Positions 46,508 through 55,325 of a stretch of DNA of 64,000 nt are shown here, piece after piece. The translations under genes and the position numbers were made by a program. Every line of letters begins with the position of its first letter. Position 1 is the first letter of the stretch. The notes under the pieces are model-generated. The model saw only the letters and a list, made by a program, of their open reading frames with translations, had not been told where the DNA came from and made no database searches. The DNA comes from Leekyejoonella antrihumi (GTDB lineage Bacteria; Actinomycetota; Actinomycetes; Actinomycetales; Dermatophilaceae): contig NZ_VCQV01000003.1 in the NCBI RefSeq assembly GCF_007845645.1, forward strand, positions 124,001 to 188,000. Reading direction: 5' to 3'.

Positions 46508-47257
46508 ATGATCCAGAGTCGCCACACCGCCACCTTCTCCGCCCTTCGCCGCAGCCCCCGCGTGCTCGTCGGCGTCGCCGCGCTGGGGGTATTCAGCGCC
46601 GTTGCCGTTCCGGCCGCGGTCGCCGCCACCAGCACGTCCAGTCCCGTCTACTACGCCTGCGCGAGCAAGACCTCGGGAGCCTTGCGCCAGGTCGGCGCGT
46701 CCACGGCCTGCAGGAGCTGGGAGAGGCGCATCTCGTGGAACCAGCGGGGCGTACCCGGCACGCCCGGCAAGCAGGGGCTGACCGGCGCGACCGGCTCCGC
46801 TGGTCCGACTGGTGCCACCGGTCCGACTGGTGCCACCGGTCCGACTGGTGCCACCGGTCCGGCTGGTGCGACCGGCGCGCCGGGTCTGTCCGGCTACCAG
46901 GCGGTCAGCTCGACCTATCAGCTGCCCGGCCTGAATGCCGGAGAGTTCCGTACCTACTGCCCCGCCGGAGAGCAGGTGCTGGGAGGCGGATACACCTCGG
47001 ACGTCAACGTGCAGAACGCCCCGCAGGTCAATCTGGTCGCTGCCGGGCCCATGGACGGGACCCCCACGGGTGACTACTACGCGGTGACCCTGTCGAACTT
47101 CCAAGACCCCACCGCGACGGGCAGCACGGTCAACGTCACGGTGACGGCGACCTGCGCCACGACGACGACAGCAGGCGGCGCGGCGGCGGCGCGGCGGCTC
47201 ACATCGGCGCCACGGCCCGGAGTCGTGCACCTGCAGCGCCTCACCGCGGTCCGCTGA
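46508..47257 (+). CDS. Secreted collagen-like protein
   Basis: A 249-residue exported protein. The signal peptide ([22 protein letters not shown]) is followed by a small Cys-containing region ([18 protein letters not shown]). Next comes a collagen-like stretch of Gly-X-Y triplets (about residues 80-128; [20 protein letters not shown]), then a C-terminal domain with [15 protein letters not shown], which looks like a trimerising or surface beta domain. ATG 46508 has AAGGAG 5-10 bp upstream. It is divergent from the sensor kinase and its 3' end overlaps the converging phosphotransferase gene by 17 bp. Likely a surface-exposed trimer. Confidence 0.88.
   Translation: MIQSRHTATFSALRRSPRVLVGVAALGVFSAVAVPAAVAATSTSSPVYYACASKTSGALRQVGASTACRSWERRISWNQRGVPGTPGKQGLTGATGSAGPTGATGPTGATGPTGATGPAGATGAPGLSGYQAVSSTYQLPGLNAGEFRTYCPAGEQVLGGGYTSDVNVQNAPQVNLVAAGPMDGTPTGDYYAVTLSNFQDPTATGSTVNVTVTATCATTTTAGGAAAARRLTSAPRPGVVHLQRLTAVR
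46802..46873 (+). repeat. 18-bp tandem repeats in the collagen-like gene
   Basis: Three exact copies of GGTCCGACTGGTGCCACC (46802-46855) and a fourth with two changes encode Gly-Pro-Thr-Gly-Ala-Thr units. Exact repeats allow copy-number change and so variation in stalk length. Confidence 0.9.
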
Positions 47258-48080
47258 CCGGAGCAGGGCTCGGGCCGTGGTCGCACGACCACCTCGGCCC
47301 GAGCCACCAGGCGGCGTCGGCACGTGCCCGACGGGCATAACCGCGCTCGATCAGGTCGGCGAAGGCGAGGTCGGCCACCGCCAGATCCTCCAGATCCGAC
47401 GCGTGCCGGATCATCTGCTCGCCGATCGCCTCCCAGAGCATTGGGCGTTGCCGCACCGACAGCCCGTAGCCGTCCATCAGGGCGGCAAGGTTGCGCCGCT
47501 GCCGCTGCCGAACGTCCTCCTCGGAGCCGATGCCGTACTCCGCGTGCCACCAGCTGCCCACCATCAACGGAGCCCAGCGCCACGCGGCCCAGGCCACGTC
47601 CTCGAGGGGGTCTCCGGGACGGACAAAGTCCCAGTCCAGCACGACCAGCGAACCGCCGGTCCGTCGCACCGTGTTGTACGACGACACGTCATGGTGCACG
47701 AGCACCTGACCCGGTCCCAAGGCCGCGCCGGCGGCGCGTCGCCACGGCGTGGCCGGGTCGAGGCGCAGCCCCACCTGAGCGGACTGGAAGTCACGAATCC
47801 AGCGGCCGATCGCCCAGCACGCCTCGGGCGTTCGAAACCACGCCGGGAGAGGGTCGGTGACCGACAACGTTCCGACCTCGCCGGGAACGAAGGCCAGGAT
47901 CTCACGGTCCGACTCGTCGATGCCGAGAACCCGCGGCGAGCCGGCGAACCCGACCGACTCCAGATGATCCAGCAGGTTGTGCACGGCGGGCGTCCAGTGG
48001 CCGACCGAGCGTCGGACGGTATCGCCTACCCGGACGACCACCGTGGTATTGCCGCCGCTCAGCTCTTCCTCCTCGGCCAT
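47241..48080 (-). CDS. Aminoglycoside-phosphotransferase-family kinase
   Basis: A 279-residue protein of the APH/choline-kinase fold. The nucleotide-binding N-lobe is [19 protein letters not shown]. The catalytic loop is [13 protein letters not shown] (His-x-Asp-x4-Asn), and the metal-binding motif [20 protein letters not shown] follows. These are intact, so it is probably active; whether the substrate is an antibiotic or a metabolite cannot be told. I chose ATG 48080; the frame runs on upstream through antisense of the MFS gene. It converges with the collagen-like gene. Confidence 0.85.
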   Translation of the reverse strand: MAEEEELSGGNTTVVVRVGDTVRRSVGHWTPAVHNLLDHLESVGFAGSPRVLGIDESDREILAFVPGEVGTLSVTDPLPAWFRTPEACWAIGRWIRDFQSAQVGLRLDPATPWRRAAGAALGPGQVLVHHDVSSYNTVRRTGGSLVVLDWDFVRPGDPLEDVAWAAWRWAPLMVGSWWHAEYGIGSEEDVRQRQRRNLAALMDGYGLSVRQRPMLWEAIGEQMIRHASDLEDLAVADLAFADLIERGYARRARADAAWWLGPRWSCDHGPSPAPVSGPR

Positions 48081-48169
48081 GTCCGGAGTCTCGCATGCCG
48101 ACGACCCGCCGGCCCAGCGCTGAGCGCCCGTCGCAGCGGGCGCCCAGCGTTCGACCCCGGCCTCGTCGC

Positions 48170-49672
48170 TCACCGACCCGCGGCGACCGGGTCCTCGTCG
48201 GTGACGGCCGGGCGGGATGCCCGAGTGGGGTTCGGATCGGTCGCGGGCATCAGCAGCAGGACCAGGAGCAGCGCGGCAGAAGCCAGCAGACCCGCGGCGA
48301 GGAACCCGCGGTCCGCGCCCGTGACGAAGATCTCGATCGCGCGCGATGACGCACCGGTCACGGCGGCCGATCCGTGCCCGGCGGTCGCAAAGATGGTCAC
48401 CAGCACGGCGAGGCCGAGCGACCCGCCCAGTTGCTGAGTGACGTTCACGAGGCCCGATGCGACACCGGAGTCCTCCGGCGCCACATTCGCAACACCGGCC
48501 GAGGTCAGCGGAATGAAGGCAGCGCCGTTGCCGAGACCGAACAGGACCAGCGCCGGCAGCAGCTGCCCATAGGTGCTGGTGGCGCTCAGTGTCGACATCC
48601 AGAACAGTCCCGCCGAGGCGGCGAGCAGGCCTACCGCCGCGATGGAGCGGATCGAGGCGCGGTGCGCCAGGAACCTTGCCACGATCTGGGAAGCGGCGAA
48701 GATGCTCACCGGGATCGGCAGGAACGCCAGCCCCGACTGCCACGGTGTCCAGCCCAGCACGAGCTGCATGAACTGGCTCATGAAGAAGAACGTCCCCATC
48801 GCACCGGCCACCAGCAGCAGCCGGGCGAGGTATGCCGTGCTGCGCTGCCGGTCCGCGAACAGGTGCAGCGGCACGACCGGGTTGCCGATGCGCAGCTCCA
48901 CGGCCACGAAGGCCACGAGCAGCAGCACGCCGATGCCGAAGGCTCCCGTCGTGCCGAGGTCGGTCCACCCGTCGGAGGCGGCGCGGATGAATCCGTAGAC
49001 CAGGCTCGACATGCCCACGGTTGCCAGCACGGCGCCGGTGACGTCGATCCGGCTGCGATGGCGGGTCATCGCCGGCAGGGTCCACACCGCGAGGACGAGG
49101 ATCACGGCGCCGATGGGCACGTTGACGAAGAAGATCCAGCGCCACGAGGCGATCGAGGTCAGCACCCCGCCGGCGATGAGGCCGACTGCGGCGCCGCCGG
49201 CCGAGACGACGGTGTACCAGCCGATGGCGCGAGTCTGCTCCCGCCCCGGTCGCACACTGCCCATGAGCAGCGCGAGCGCGGAGGGTGCGGCCAGCGCCGC
49301 ACCAACTCCCTGAGCGGCTCGAGCCGCGAGCAGCAGGGTAGCCGTCTGGGCCAGTCCACCGGCCAAGGAGGCCAGGGTGAACATCGCCAGGCCGGTGATG
49401 AAGACCCAGCGACGCCCGAGCACGTCGCCGGCCCGCGCGCCGAGCAGCAGCAGGCCACCGAAGGCCAGGGTGTAGGCGTTGACGACCCAGGACAGGCCGG
49501 ACGGCGACATGTGCAGCCCTTCCTTGATGTCCGGGAGGGCAATGTTGACGATCGCCATGTCGAGCACGAGCATCAGCTGGGCCATCAGGACCACTGCGAG
49601 GATGATGGTGGTGTGTGGCCGCGCGGCGCGTTGCACCGGTACGGTCACGGATGAGGAGCTGGAAGTAGACAT
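48170..49672 (-). CDS. MFS multidrug efflux transporter (EmrB/QacA type)
   Basis: A 500-residue transporter with about 14 membrane helices. The first segment has the family pattern LVLDMAIVNIALPDIKEGLH, followed by motif A (LLLLGARAGDVLGRRWVFI) and motif C in helix 5 (AGGAAVGLIAGGVLT). It should export drugs or toxic metabolites using the proton gradient. ATG 49672. It is divergent from a TetR gene over a gap of about 100 bp with operator-like repeats, a standard repressor-pump pair. Confidence 0.93.
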   Translation of the reverse strand: MSTSSSSSVTVPVQRAARPHTTIILAVVLMAQLMLVLDMAIVNIALPDIKEGLHMSPSGLSWVVNAYTLAFGGLLLLGARAGDVLGRRWVFITGLAMFTLASLAGGLAQTATLLLAARAAQGVGAALAAPSALALLMGSVRPGREQTRAIGWYTVVSAGGAAVGLIAGGVLTSIASWRWIFFVNVPIGAVILVLAVWTLPAMTRHRSRIDVTGAVLATVGMSSLVYGFIRAASDGWTDLGTTGAFGIGVLLLVAFVAVELRIGNPVVPLHLFADRQRSTAYLARLLLVAGAMGTFFFMSQFMQLVLGWTPWQSGLAFLPIPVSIFAASQIVARFLAHRASIRSIAAVGLLAASAGLFWMSTLSATSTYGQLLPALVLFGLGNGAAFIPLTSAGVANVAPEDSGVASGLVNVTQQLGGSLGLAVLVTIFATAGHGSAAVTGASSRAIEIFVTGADRGFLAAGLLASAALLLVLLLMPATDPNPTRASRPAVTDEDPVAAGR

Positions 49673-49711
49673 GCAAGTCCTTAGTGGTACGGAGTACCAT
49701 GAATGCAGAAG

Positions 49712-49755
49712 CGGAGAGAACCTCCGTTTGATAACTATACGGAGGGTTACTCCGT
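49712..49755. promoter_or_regulatory. Operator-like inverted repeats between the MFS pump and TetR genes
   Basis: Two inverted repeats with the same geometry, CGGAG-N5-CTCCG (49712-49726) and ACGGAG-N5-CTCCGT (49739-49755), lie 27 bp apart. A related half-site (ACGGAG, 49689-49694) lies nearer the pump gene. They suit TetR dimers controlling both divergent genes. Confidence 0.7.
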
Positions 49756-49768
49756 TTACGCAAGGGTT

Positions 49769-50359
49769 GTGACGACCGTGACGACTGGCACCACCGACAA
49801 GCCGCTGCGCGCCGACGCCGCGCGCAACCGGCGCAAGCTGCTCGATGCCGCGACGCAGGCCTTCCTCACGCAGGGTGGCGACGTGCCGCTGGACGAGATC
49901 GCGCGGTCCGCGGGGGTGGGCATCGGCACGCTCTACCGGCACTTCCCCACGCGCGAGGACCTGGTGCTGGAGATTTACGGTCAGCAGGTCGACGCGCTGG
50001 TGCAGCAGTCCGAAGAGCTGCCCAAGACGCTGCCGCCGGGCGAGGCGCTGCATGAGTGGATGCGCGGGTTCGTCGACTACTACGCGGTCAAGATGGGCAT
50101 GGTGCACCTGCTGCGCTCGATGATGGACGGGCAACCGGACACCTTCGCACGGGCGAGGGCACAGATGCAGGCGGCGGCCGAGCACATCCTCGCCCCGGCC
50201 ATCGAGGCCGGCGTGGTGCGCAACGACATCACCGCCCAAGAACTGACGCGGGCACTGGGTGGGATCTGCCTGGCGAGCCCCAACCCGGAGGGGCAGGAGA
50301 CCTCACTGGCTCTGGTGGACCTGGTATTCGACGGCCTGCGTTACGGCGCTAACGCGTAG
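49769..50359 (+). CDS. TetR-family repressor
   Basis: A 196-residue regulator. The helix-turn-helix is LDEIARSAGVGIGTLYRHFP with the typical N-terminal RNRRKLLDAATQAFL. The C-terminal helical ligand domain is variable. I chose GTG 49769; the frame extends to ATG 49703, but that would place the start within the operator region. It probably represses the divergent MFS pump and itself. Confidence 0.92.
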   Translation: MTTVTTGTTDKPLRADAARNRRKLLDAATQAFLTQGGDVPLDEIARSAGVGIGTLYRHFPTREDLVLEIYGQQVDALVQQSEELPKTLPPGEALHEWMRGFVDYYAVKMGMVHLLRSMMDGQPDTFARARAQMQAAAEHILAPAIEAGVVRNDITAQELTRALGGICLASPNPEGQETSLALVDLVFDGLRYGANA

Positions 50360-50373
50360 GCCACCGACTGCGC

Positions 50374-50592
50374 TCAGTCCACCACCACGACGACGTCGCC
50401 CTCCTGGACGACATCCCCCGCCGTAACTCGCACAGCGGTGACCGTGCCGGCGAACTCTGCAACCACCGGGATCTCCATCTTCATCGACTCCAGCAGCACG
50501 AGCTCCTCGCCGGCCGCGATCCGTTGGCCGACCTGCGCGGTCACCGAGGCGACATTGGCCACCAGGTCGGATGCGATCTCCTGGGTTGCCAT
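50374..50592 (-). CDS. Biotin/lipoyl-attachment carrier protein
   Basis: A 72-residue biotinyl domain with the modification motif ESMKMEIPV and the second half VRVTAGDVVQEGDVVVVVD, forming the usual hammerhead fold. It is a free-standing carrier and not fused to a carboxylase; no carboxylase gene is near. Such small proteins occur in many Actinobacteria and may serve an acyl-CoA carboxylase encoded elsewhere. ATG 50592 was chosen; ATG 50601 would add three residues. Confidence 0.88.
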   Translation of the reverse strand: MATQEIASDLVANVASVTAQVGQRIAAGEELVLLESMKMEIPVVAEFAGTVTAVRVTAGDVVQEGDVVVVVD

Positions 50593-50679
50593 GGGCCTCA
50601 TCTTGTCACCGCTTGCCCGCCGACTACGGGAGTATTCGGGAGAACAGCGGCGGCGCGCTGCGATGGTCGTTGTCGGCAG

Positions 50680-51420
50680 TCAGCGTTCGTCGACCATCAG
50701 GTCAATGGTGTAGTCCTCGGACCGGTAGCAGTGGTCGCCGAACTCGATGGCCTTGCCCTCGGAGTCGAATGCCATTCGGGTCATGGTGAGTACGGGCTGG
50801 GTGCCATGGATCCGCAGGTGCTTACGTTCGGTAGGTGTGGGTTTCCGAGCGCCGATGCTTTGCCGCGCGACGACCGGGCGGCAACCTCGCGCGCGTAGTG
50901 CTGCATACAACCCGGTTTGTTCCAGGTCCTCGCGGGTGATGTCGGCATGAGCGGGAGGCAGCCAATTGTGCAGGATGGCAAGGGGGCTGCCCTCGGCCGT
51001 TCGCACGCGCACGATCGACAGGAGCGGCGTGGTAGCCGGCAGGTCGAGTGCGCTTGCGGCGCGCTCGTTGACCACGGTCTCTCGCTCCAGCACGAGAGTG
51101 CCTGGCCTGCGGTCCTCCCGCTCCAGCTCGTCGTAGAGGCTGGACAGCTCGAACTTGCGGTGCACCTTCCGGTTGGCGACCCGCGTCCCGAGGCCACGCC
51201 GACGGATCAGCAGGCCTTGGTCGACCATCTCCTGGATCGCTCGGCGCACGGTCGGGCGGGACACCTGTAGCCGGGTGCCCAGTGCCACCTCATTCTCGAA
51301 CGGATCTCCGGGCTGCAGCTGGCCGTCGGAAATTGCAGCCGTGAGCTGGCGTGCGAGTTGGTGGTAGAGCGGGATCGGCGAGTCGCGGTCGATGCTCACG
51401 GCGATCAGCTGAGGTGACAT
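50680..51420 (-). CDS. GntR-family (HutC/UTRA) regulator of the inositol cluster
   Basis: A 246-residue regulator. The winged helix is near the N-terminus (PLYHQLARQLTAAISDGQLQ, then RLQVSRPTVRRAIQEMVDQG with RRRGLGTRV). The C-terminal UTRA ligand-binding domain contains LPATTPLLSIVRVR, and the sequence ends YRSEDYTIDLMVDER. It is divergent from the iol operon over 133 bp that hold a promoter and an inverted repeat. It is therefore the probable repressor of that operon, released by an inositol intermediate. ATG 51420; no clear ribosome site is visible, so a leaderless mRNA is possible. Confidence 0.9.
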   Translation of the reverse strand: MSPQLIAVSIDRDSPIPLYHQLARQLTAAISDGQLQPGDPFENEVALGTRLQVSRPTVRRAIQEMVDQGLLIRRRGLGTRVANRKVHRKFELSSLYDELEREDRRPGTLVLERETVVNERAASALDLPATTPLLSIVRVRTAEGSPLAILHNWLPPAHADITREDLEQTGLYAALRARGCRPVVARQSIGARKPTPTERKHLRIHGTQPVLTMTRMAFDSEGKAIEFGDHCYRSEDYTIDLMVDER

Positions 51421-51469
51421 ACGGGGAGGATACGCTGAAAATGCTATTAAGTACCCATATGCGAATGTC

Positions 51470-51498
51470 AGGACAATCTCTCGATAGCGTGTTAAGGT
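51470..51498 (+). promoter_or_regulatory. Probable iol operon promoter
   Basis: AGGACA (51470-51475) and TAAGGT (51493-51498) are separated by 17 bp, upstream of the first dehydrogenase gene; a transcription start near 51505 would fit. Confidence 0.5.
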
Positions 51499-51507
51499 CT
51501 CTAGCGA

Positions 51508-51530
51508 GTGATCTACCTCACACGGATCAC
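51508..51530. promoter_or_regulatory. Inverted repeat, candidate GntR operator
   Basis: GTGATC and GATCAC are separated by 11 bp, directly downstream of the predicted -10 element and 24 bp before the first iol start codon. A bound GntR dimer here would block transcription. Confidence 0.5.
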
Positions 51531-51553
51531 CATTGATTCGAAGGGATAATCCC

Positions 51554-52558
51554 ATGCGCATCGGTCTGGCAGGAGTTGGGCGGATCGGGGTGTTCCACGC
51601 TCAGACCCTGCTGGGCCTTGATGAGGTTGACCAAGTCGTGGTCGCCGACCTGGTCCCTGAGACGGCGCAGCGGGTGGCGACCTCTCAGGGGCTTGAGGTG
51701 GCGAGCGACTTCGAGGCGCTCCTGGCGTCGGGCCTCGACGGGATCGTCATCGCAACCGCAACGCCCGGTCACGCCGGCCTGCTGCGTCAAGCGGTCGCCG
51801 CGGGGATGCCGGTCTTCTGTGAGAAGCCGGTGGCGGCCACGCTCGAGGAGACCATCGACCTGGCTGCACTGTGCATGGCAAGCGACACCCCGGTCCATAT
51901 CGGCTTCCAGCGGCGCTTCGACGTCGGCTACCGCAACGCGAAGGCCGCGGTGGACTCCGGTGAGCTCGGCTTCATCCACACCGTTCGGGCGAACACCAAT
52001 GACCAGTCACCGCCGCACAGTTCATACATGCCGACCAGTGGCGGCATCTTCCGAGACTGCAACGTGCACGACTTCGACATCCTTCGGTTCGTCACCGGGC
52101 GCGAGACTGCAACGGTCTATGCGACCGGGGCCAACAAGGGCGCCGACTACTTCACCGAGGCGGGAGACGTGGACACCGGCGCGGCCCTGCTGACCCTCGA
52201 CGACGACACCGTTGTTCTCGTGTCCTCCACGCGGTACAACGGCGGCGGCCACGACGTACGGATGGAGGTCATGGGCGAAAAGGGCACGGTGACCGTCGGG
52301 CTGGACCACTCCCTGGCTATGCGGTCGGCCGAGGAGTGCGTCGACTTTCCCAAAGGCCCACAGAAGTGGTCGTTCATGGAGCGGTTCCAGCCGGCCTACG
52401 AGGCCGAGCTCGCGGCGTTTCTCGACGTCGCGGCGGGGCGTATCCCGAGCCCGTGCACCGTGGCCGACGCGCTGCAGGCGTTCCGCACCGCCGAGGCGTG
52501 CGAAATCTCTCGCGCCGAGCACCGACTGGTGTCGCTGTCCGAGATCAAAGGAGCCTGA
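51554..52558 (+). CDS. Gfo/Idh/MocA-family inositol dehydrogenase (first copy)
   Basis: A 334-residue NAD(P)-dependent dehydrogenase. The Rossmann motif is IGLAGVGRIGVFHAQTLLG. The family lysine is in PVFCEKPVAATLEE, and the substrate region has FRDCNVHDFDILRFVTG with the catalytic Asp/His pair. In inositol catabolism this class (IolG) oxidises myo-inositol or scyllo-inositol to inosose. A second member occurs at 62201, so the two may handle different isomers. ATG 51554. The next gene starts 3 bp after its stop. Confidence 0.88.
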   Translation: MRIGLAGVGRIGVFHAQTLLGLDEVDQVVVADLVPETAQRVATSQGLEVASDFEALLASGLDGIVIATATPGHAGLLRQAVAAGMPVFCEKPVAATLEETIDLAALCMASDTPVHIGFQRRFDVGYRNAKAAVDSGELGFIHTVRANTNDQSPPHSSYMPTSGGIFRDCNVHDFDILRFVTGRETATVYATGANKGADYFTEAGDVDTGAALLTLDDDTVVLVSSTRYNGGGHDVRMEVMGEKGTVTVGLDHSLAMRSAEECVDFPKGPQKWSFMERFQPAYEAELAAFLDVAAGRIPSPCTVADALQAFRTAEACEISRAEHRLVSLSEIKGA

Positions 52559-52561
52559 CCG

Positions 52562-53452
52562 ATGGCCACGCCGATCGGCAGCCGGATCGCCGGCGCGCCC
52601 ATCTCCTGGGGAGTATGCGAAGTGCCCGGCTGGGGGTACCAGCTCCGGCCCGAGACCGTGTTGACGCAGATGCGTGAAGTCGGCCTGGCAGCGACCGAGT
52701 TCGGGCCTGAAGGGTTCCTGCCCGACACTTCCGCGGACAAGGCATCCACTCTGGCCGGCCATGGACTGAAGGCGGTCGGGCAGTTCGTGCCAGTCGTCCT
52801 GCACGACGCATCGGTGGATCCACTGCCGACCGTGGATGCGGCGATGAGCGGTCTCACCGCGGCCGGCGCGAGCACCGTGGTGCTGGCCGCAGCGACCGGG
52901 CAGGACGGGTATGACGAGCGGCCCGTGCTCGATGACCCCGGCTGGGCGACGCTGCTGGCGAACCTGGATCGAATCAACGCCGCGGCGCGGGACCGCGGTC
53001 TGGTGGCGACCCTGCATCCGCACGTCGGCACGATGATCGAGTCAGGGGAAGAGACTGAGCGGGTCATCGGCGGCTGTGCGATCGGCATCTGTCTGGACAC
53101 GGGACACCTGGTGATCGGCGGAGGTGACCCGGTGTCGCTGGCGCAAGCACACCCGGACCGGATCGTTCACTGCCACCTCAAGGACGTCCACCTCGACTGG
53201 GCACGCAAGGTGCAGTCCGGCGCGGCGTCCTACACCGACGCCGTTGCGGCCGGGATGTATGCGCCGCTGGGTCACGGGGATGTCGACATCGCGGGCATCA
53301 TCCGGGCGTTGGAGTCTGCCGGATATGACGGCTGGTACGTCCTGGAGCAGGACACGGTCCTGGCGGGCGCACCGGCCGACACCGGCGTCGACCCGCGCGC
53401 TGATGTGCGCACCTCGTTGGAGTTTGTCCGCCGCGCCGGGGGTGGACAGTGA
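52562..53452 (+). CDS. IolE/IolH-type TIM-barrel isomerase or dehydratase
   Basis: A 296-residue xylose-isomerase-like TIM barrel. The start has the inosose-dehydratase pattern GAPISWGVCEVPGWGYQL. Metal ligands are suggested by ATEFGPEGF, ATLHPHVGT, ICLDTGHLVIGG, VHCHLKDVH and the C-terminal WYVLEQD. A second paralogue (58185) is the better IolE match, so this copy may be IolH or act on another inosose. Its stop overlaps the iolC start (TGATG). Confidence 0.85.
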   Translation: MATPIGSRIAGAPISWGVCEVPGWGYQLRPETVLTQMREVGLAATEFGPEGFLPDTSADKASTLAGHGLKAVGQFVPVVLHDASVDPLPTVDAAMSGLTAAGASTVVLAAATGQDGYDERPVLDDPGWATLLANLDRINAAARDRGLVATLHPHVGTMIESGEETERVIGGCAIGICLDTGHLVIGGGDPVSLAQAHPDRIVHCHLKDVHLDWARKVQSGAASYTDAVAAGMYAPLGHGDVDIAGIIRALESAGYDGWYVLEQDTVLAGAPADTGVDPRADVRTSLEFVRRAGGGQ

Positions 53453-54441
53453 TGGCTACCGCCGACTTCGACGTGATCACCATGGGGCGTACCGGCGTCG
53501 ATATCTACCCGCTGGACCACGGCATCGGACTTGAGGATGTCAAGACGTTCGAGAAGTTCCTGGGCGGCAGCGCGACAAACGTGGCGGTTGCCGCAGCCCG
53601 GCACGGGCGGCGCGCGGCACTGATCACCCGGGTCGGGCATGATCCGTTCGGTCGGTACGTCCGGCGGGAGGCGGCCCGGTTGGGCGTCGACCCGGCCTAC
53701 ATCACCGAGATCGGCATGCCCGGACCCCCGACCCCGGTGACCTTTTGTGAGGTCTTCCCGCCGGACGACTTCCCGCTGTACTTCTACCGATACCCCACGG
53801 CACCGGATCTGCTGATCGAGCCGGCCGAGCTCCCGATGGACGCCATCCGGGCATGCGGCGTCTTCTGGTCGACGGTGACCGGCCTGTCCCAGGAGCCCAG
53901 CAGGCAGGCACACTTCGCGGCCTGGCAGGCGCGAGAGCGCCGCACCCACACCGTGCTCGACCTCGACTACCGGCCGATGTTCTGGTCAGACCCGAGAGCT
54001 GCCCACGAGCAGGTCGCCCAAGCGCTGGAGCACGTCACCGTCGCCGTTGGAAACCGCGAAGAGTGCGCGGTCGCGGTGGACGAGACCGAGCCGCAGCGAG
54101 CAGTCGACGCACTGCTGGCGCATGGACTGGACCTGGCAGTTGTGAAGCAGGGGCCCAAGGGCGTGCTCGCAGCGACTCGCGATGAGCGGGTCGAGGTGCC
54201 ACCATTCCCCGTCGACGTGGTCAACGGGCTCGGCGCCGGCGACGCGTTCGGCGGCGCGCTCGTGCATGGCCTGCTGAGCGACTGGGACCTGCGCACGACG
54301 ATCGAGTTCGCCAACGTCGCCGGTGCGATAGTCGCCGGGCGACTCGAATGCTCCACGGCGATGCCGACCTCGTCCGAAGTACGGAACGCGCTCGCGTCCC
54401 GCGCCGAGGCTGCTTCGGGAGCAACGGGAGGCGCGCACTGA
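53452..54441 (+). CDS. iolC: 5-dehydro-2-deoxygluconokinase
   Basis: A 329-residue PfkB-family sugar kinase that phosphorylates 5-dehydro-2-deoxygluconate. The N-terminal motif is FLGGSATNVAVAAARHG, and the C-terminal PfkB signature is VNGLGAGDAFGGALVHGLL with the catalytic aspartate. IolC-specific VITMGRTGVDIYPLDHGIGL is present. ATG 53452 overlaps the previous stop; a GTG three bases earlier is possible. The stop overlaps the next start (TGATG). Confidence 0.93.
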   Translation: MATADFDVITMGRTGVDIYPLDHGIGLEDVKTFEKFLGGSATNVAVAAARHGRRAALITRVGHDPFGRYVRREAARLGVDPAYITEIGMPGPPTPVTFCEVFPPDDFPLYFYRYPTAPDLLIEPAELPMDAIRACGVFWSTVTGLSQEPSRQAHFAAWQARERRTHTVLDLDYRPMFWSDPRAAHEQVAQALEHVTVAVGNREECAVAVDETEPQRAVDALLAHGLDLAVVKQGPKGVLAATRDERVEVPPFPVDVVNGLGAGDAFGGALVHGLLSDWDLRTTIEFANVAGAIVAGRLECSTAMPTSSEVRNALASRAEAASGATGGAH

Positions 54442-55325
54442 TGGACGTCGCGAAGATCACCGAGATCCGGGCTCGTGAACCCGAACGGATCGGCGCGTCC
54501 TGGGCGCGGCGGGCGCGCCGGCCCCTGCTCGCCGAGGACGGGAACCTGCTTCTGGTGGCTGCCGATCACCCGGCGCGAGGCGCGCTTGGGGTGCGCGCCG
54601 ACCAGCGGGCGATGTCCAGCCGCGTCGACCTGCTGGATCGGTTGGCGACCGCACTGTCTCGCCCCGGGGTGGATGGGGTGCTGGGCACGCCGGACATCCT
54701 GGACGACCTGCTGCTGATGGGAGCACTGGAGCACAAGGTCGCGGTCGGTTCGATGAACCGAGGTGGCCTGCAGGGCGCGAGTTTCGAGATGGACGACCGG
54801 TTCACGGCATACACGCCGGAGGCGTTGGCCGCGCAGGGCCTCGATGGCGGGAAGACCTTGACCCGGATCTGCCTGGGGGACCCGGCGACCGTCGCGACGT
54901 TGGAGGCGACCGCAGCCGCGGTCACGGCGCTGGCGGAGCGCAACCTGATGGCGATGATCGAGCCGTTCTGGTCGGTGCGGGACGGCGACCGGATGCGAAA
55001 CCTGCTCGACCCGGACAGCACCATCTTGTCCATGAGCGTGGCCGCCGGTCTCGGCGCAAGCAGCGCGCACACCTGGCTGAAGGTCCCGGTGGTCGACGAG
55101 CTGGAACGCGTCATGGCCGCGACGACGCTGCCGACCCTGCTGCTCGGCGGTGACCCGACCGGTGACCCGGACGAGACCTATGCGTCCTGGGGTGATGCGC
55201 TGGCCCTGCCCCCGGTGCGCGGACTTGTCGTCGGTCGAGCCCTCCTCTACCCGCACGACGGCGACGTGGCGGCTGCCGTCGACATCGCCTCCGAGCTGGT
55301 GCACGGAAAGCCGTCGACGAGATGA
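54441..55325 (+). CDS. Cgl0158-type (beta/alpha)8 barrel protein, probable inositol-pathway aldolase
   Basis: A 294-residue barrel resembling the class I aldolase-like domain that is fused to IolC in some bacteria and free-standing in corynebacterial inositol clusters. Recognisable parts are NLLLVAADHPARGALGVR, GVLGTPDILDDLLLMGAL, SMNRGGLQGASFEMDDR and TWLKVPVVDELERVM, where a Schiff-base lysine could lie. In this operon it most likely cleaves the phosphorylated deoxygluconate made by IolC into dihydroxyacetone phosphate and malonate semialdehyde. That role is inferred from context. Confidence 0.82.
   Translation: MDVAKITEIRAREPERIGASWARRARRPLLAEDGNLLLVAADHPARGALGVRADQRAMSSRVDLLDRLATALSRPGVDGVLGTPDILDDLLLMGALEHKVAVGSMNRGGLQGASFEMDDRFTAYTPEALAAQGLDGGKTLTRICLGDPATVATLEATAAAVTALAERNLMAMIEPFWSVRDGDRMRNLLDPDSTILSMSVAAGLGASSAHTWLKVPVVDELERVMAATTLPTLLLGGDPTGDPDETYASWGDALALPPVRGLVVGRALLYPHDGDVAAAVDIASELVHGKPSTR

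Noticed and set aside
46802-46873. Non-coding repeat or CRISPR in the collagen-like gene
   Set aside because: The 18-bp units are in frame and encode collagen-like triplets.
47241-49763. 840-codon minus frame spanning the phosphotransferase and most of the MFS gene
   Set aside because: Only the last 279 codons encode a real protein (the phosphotransferase). The rest is an out-of-frame shadow of the transporter, so no fusion is claimed.
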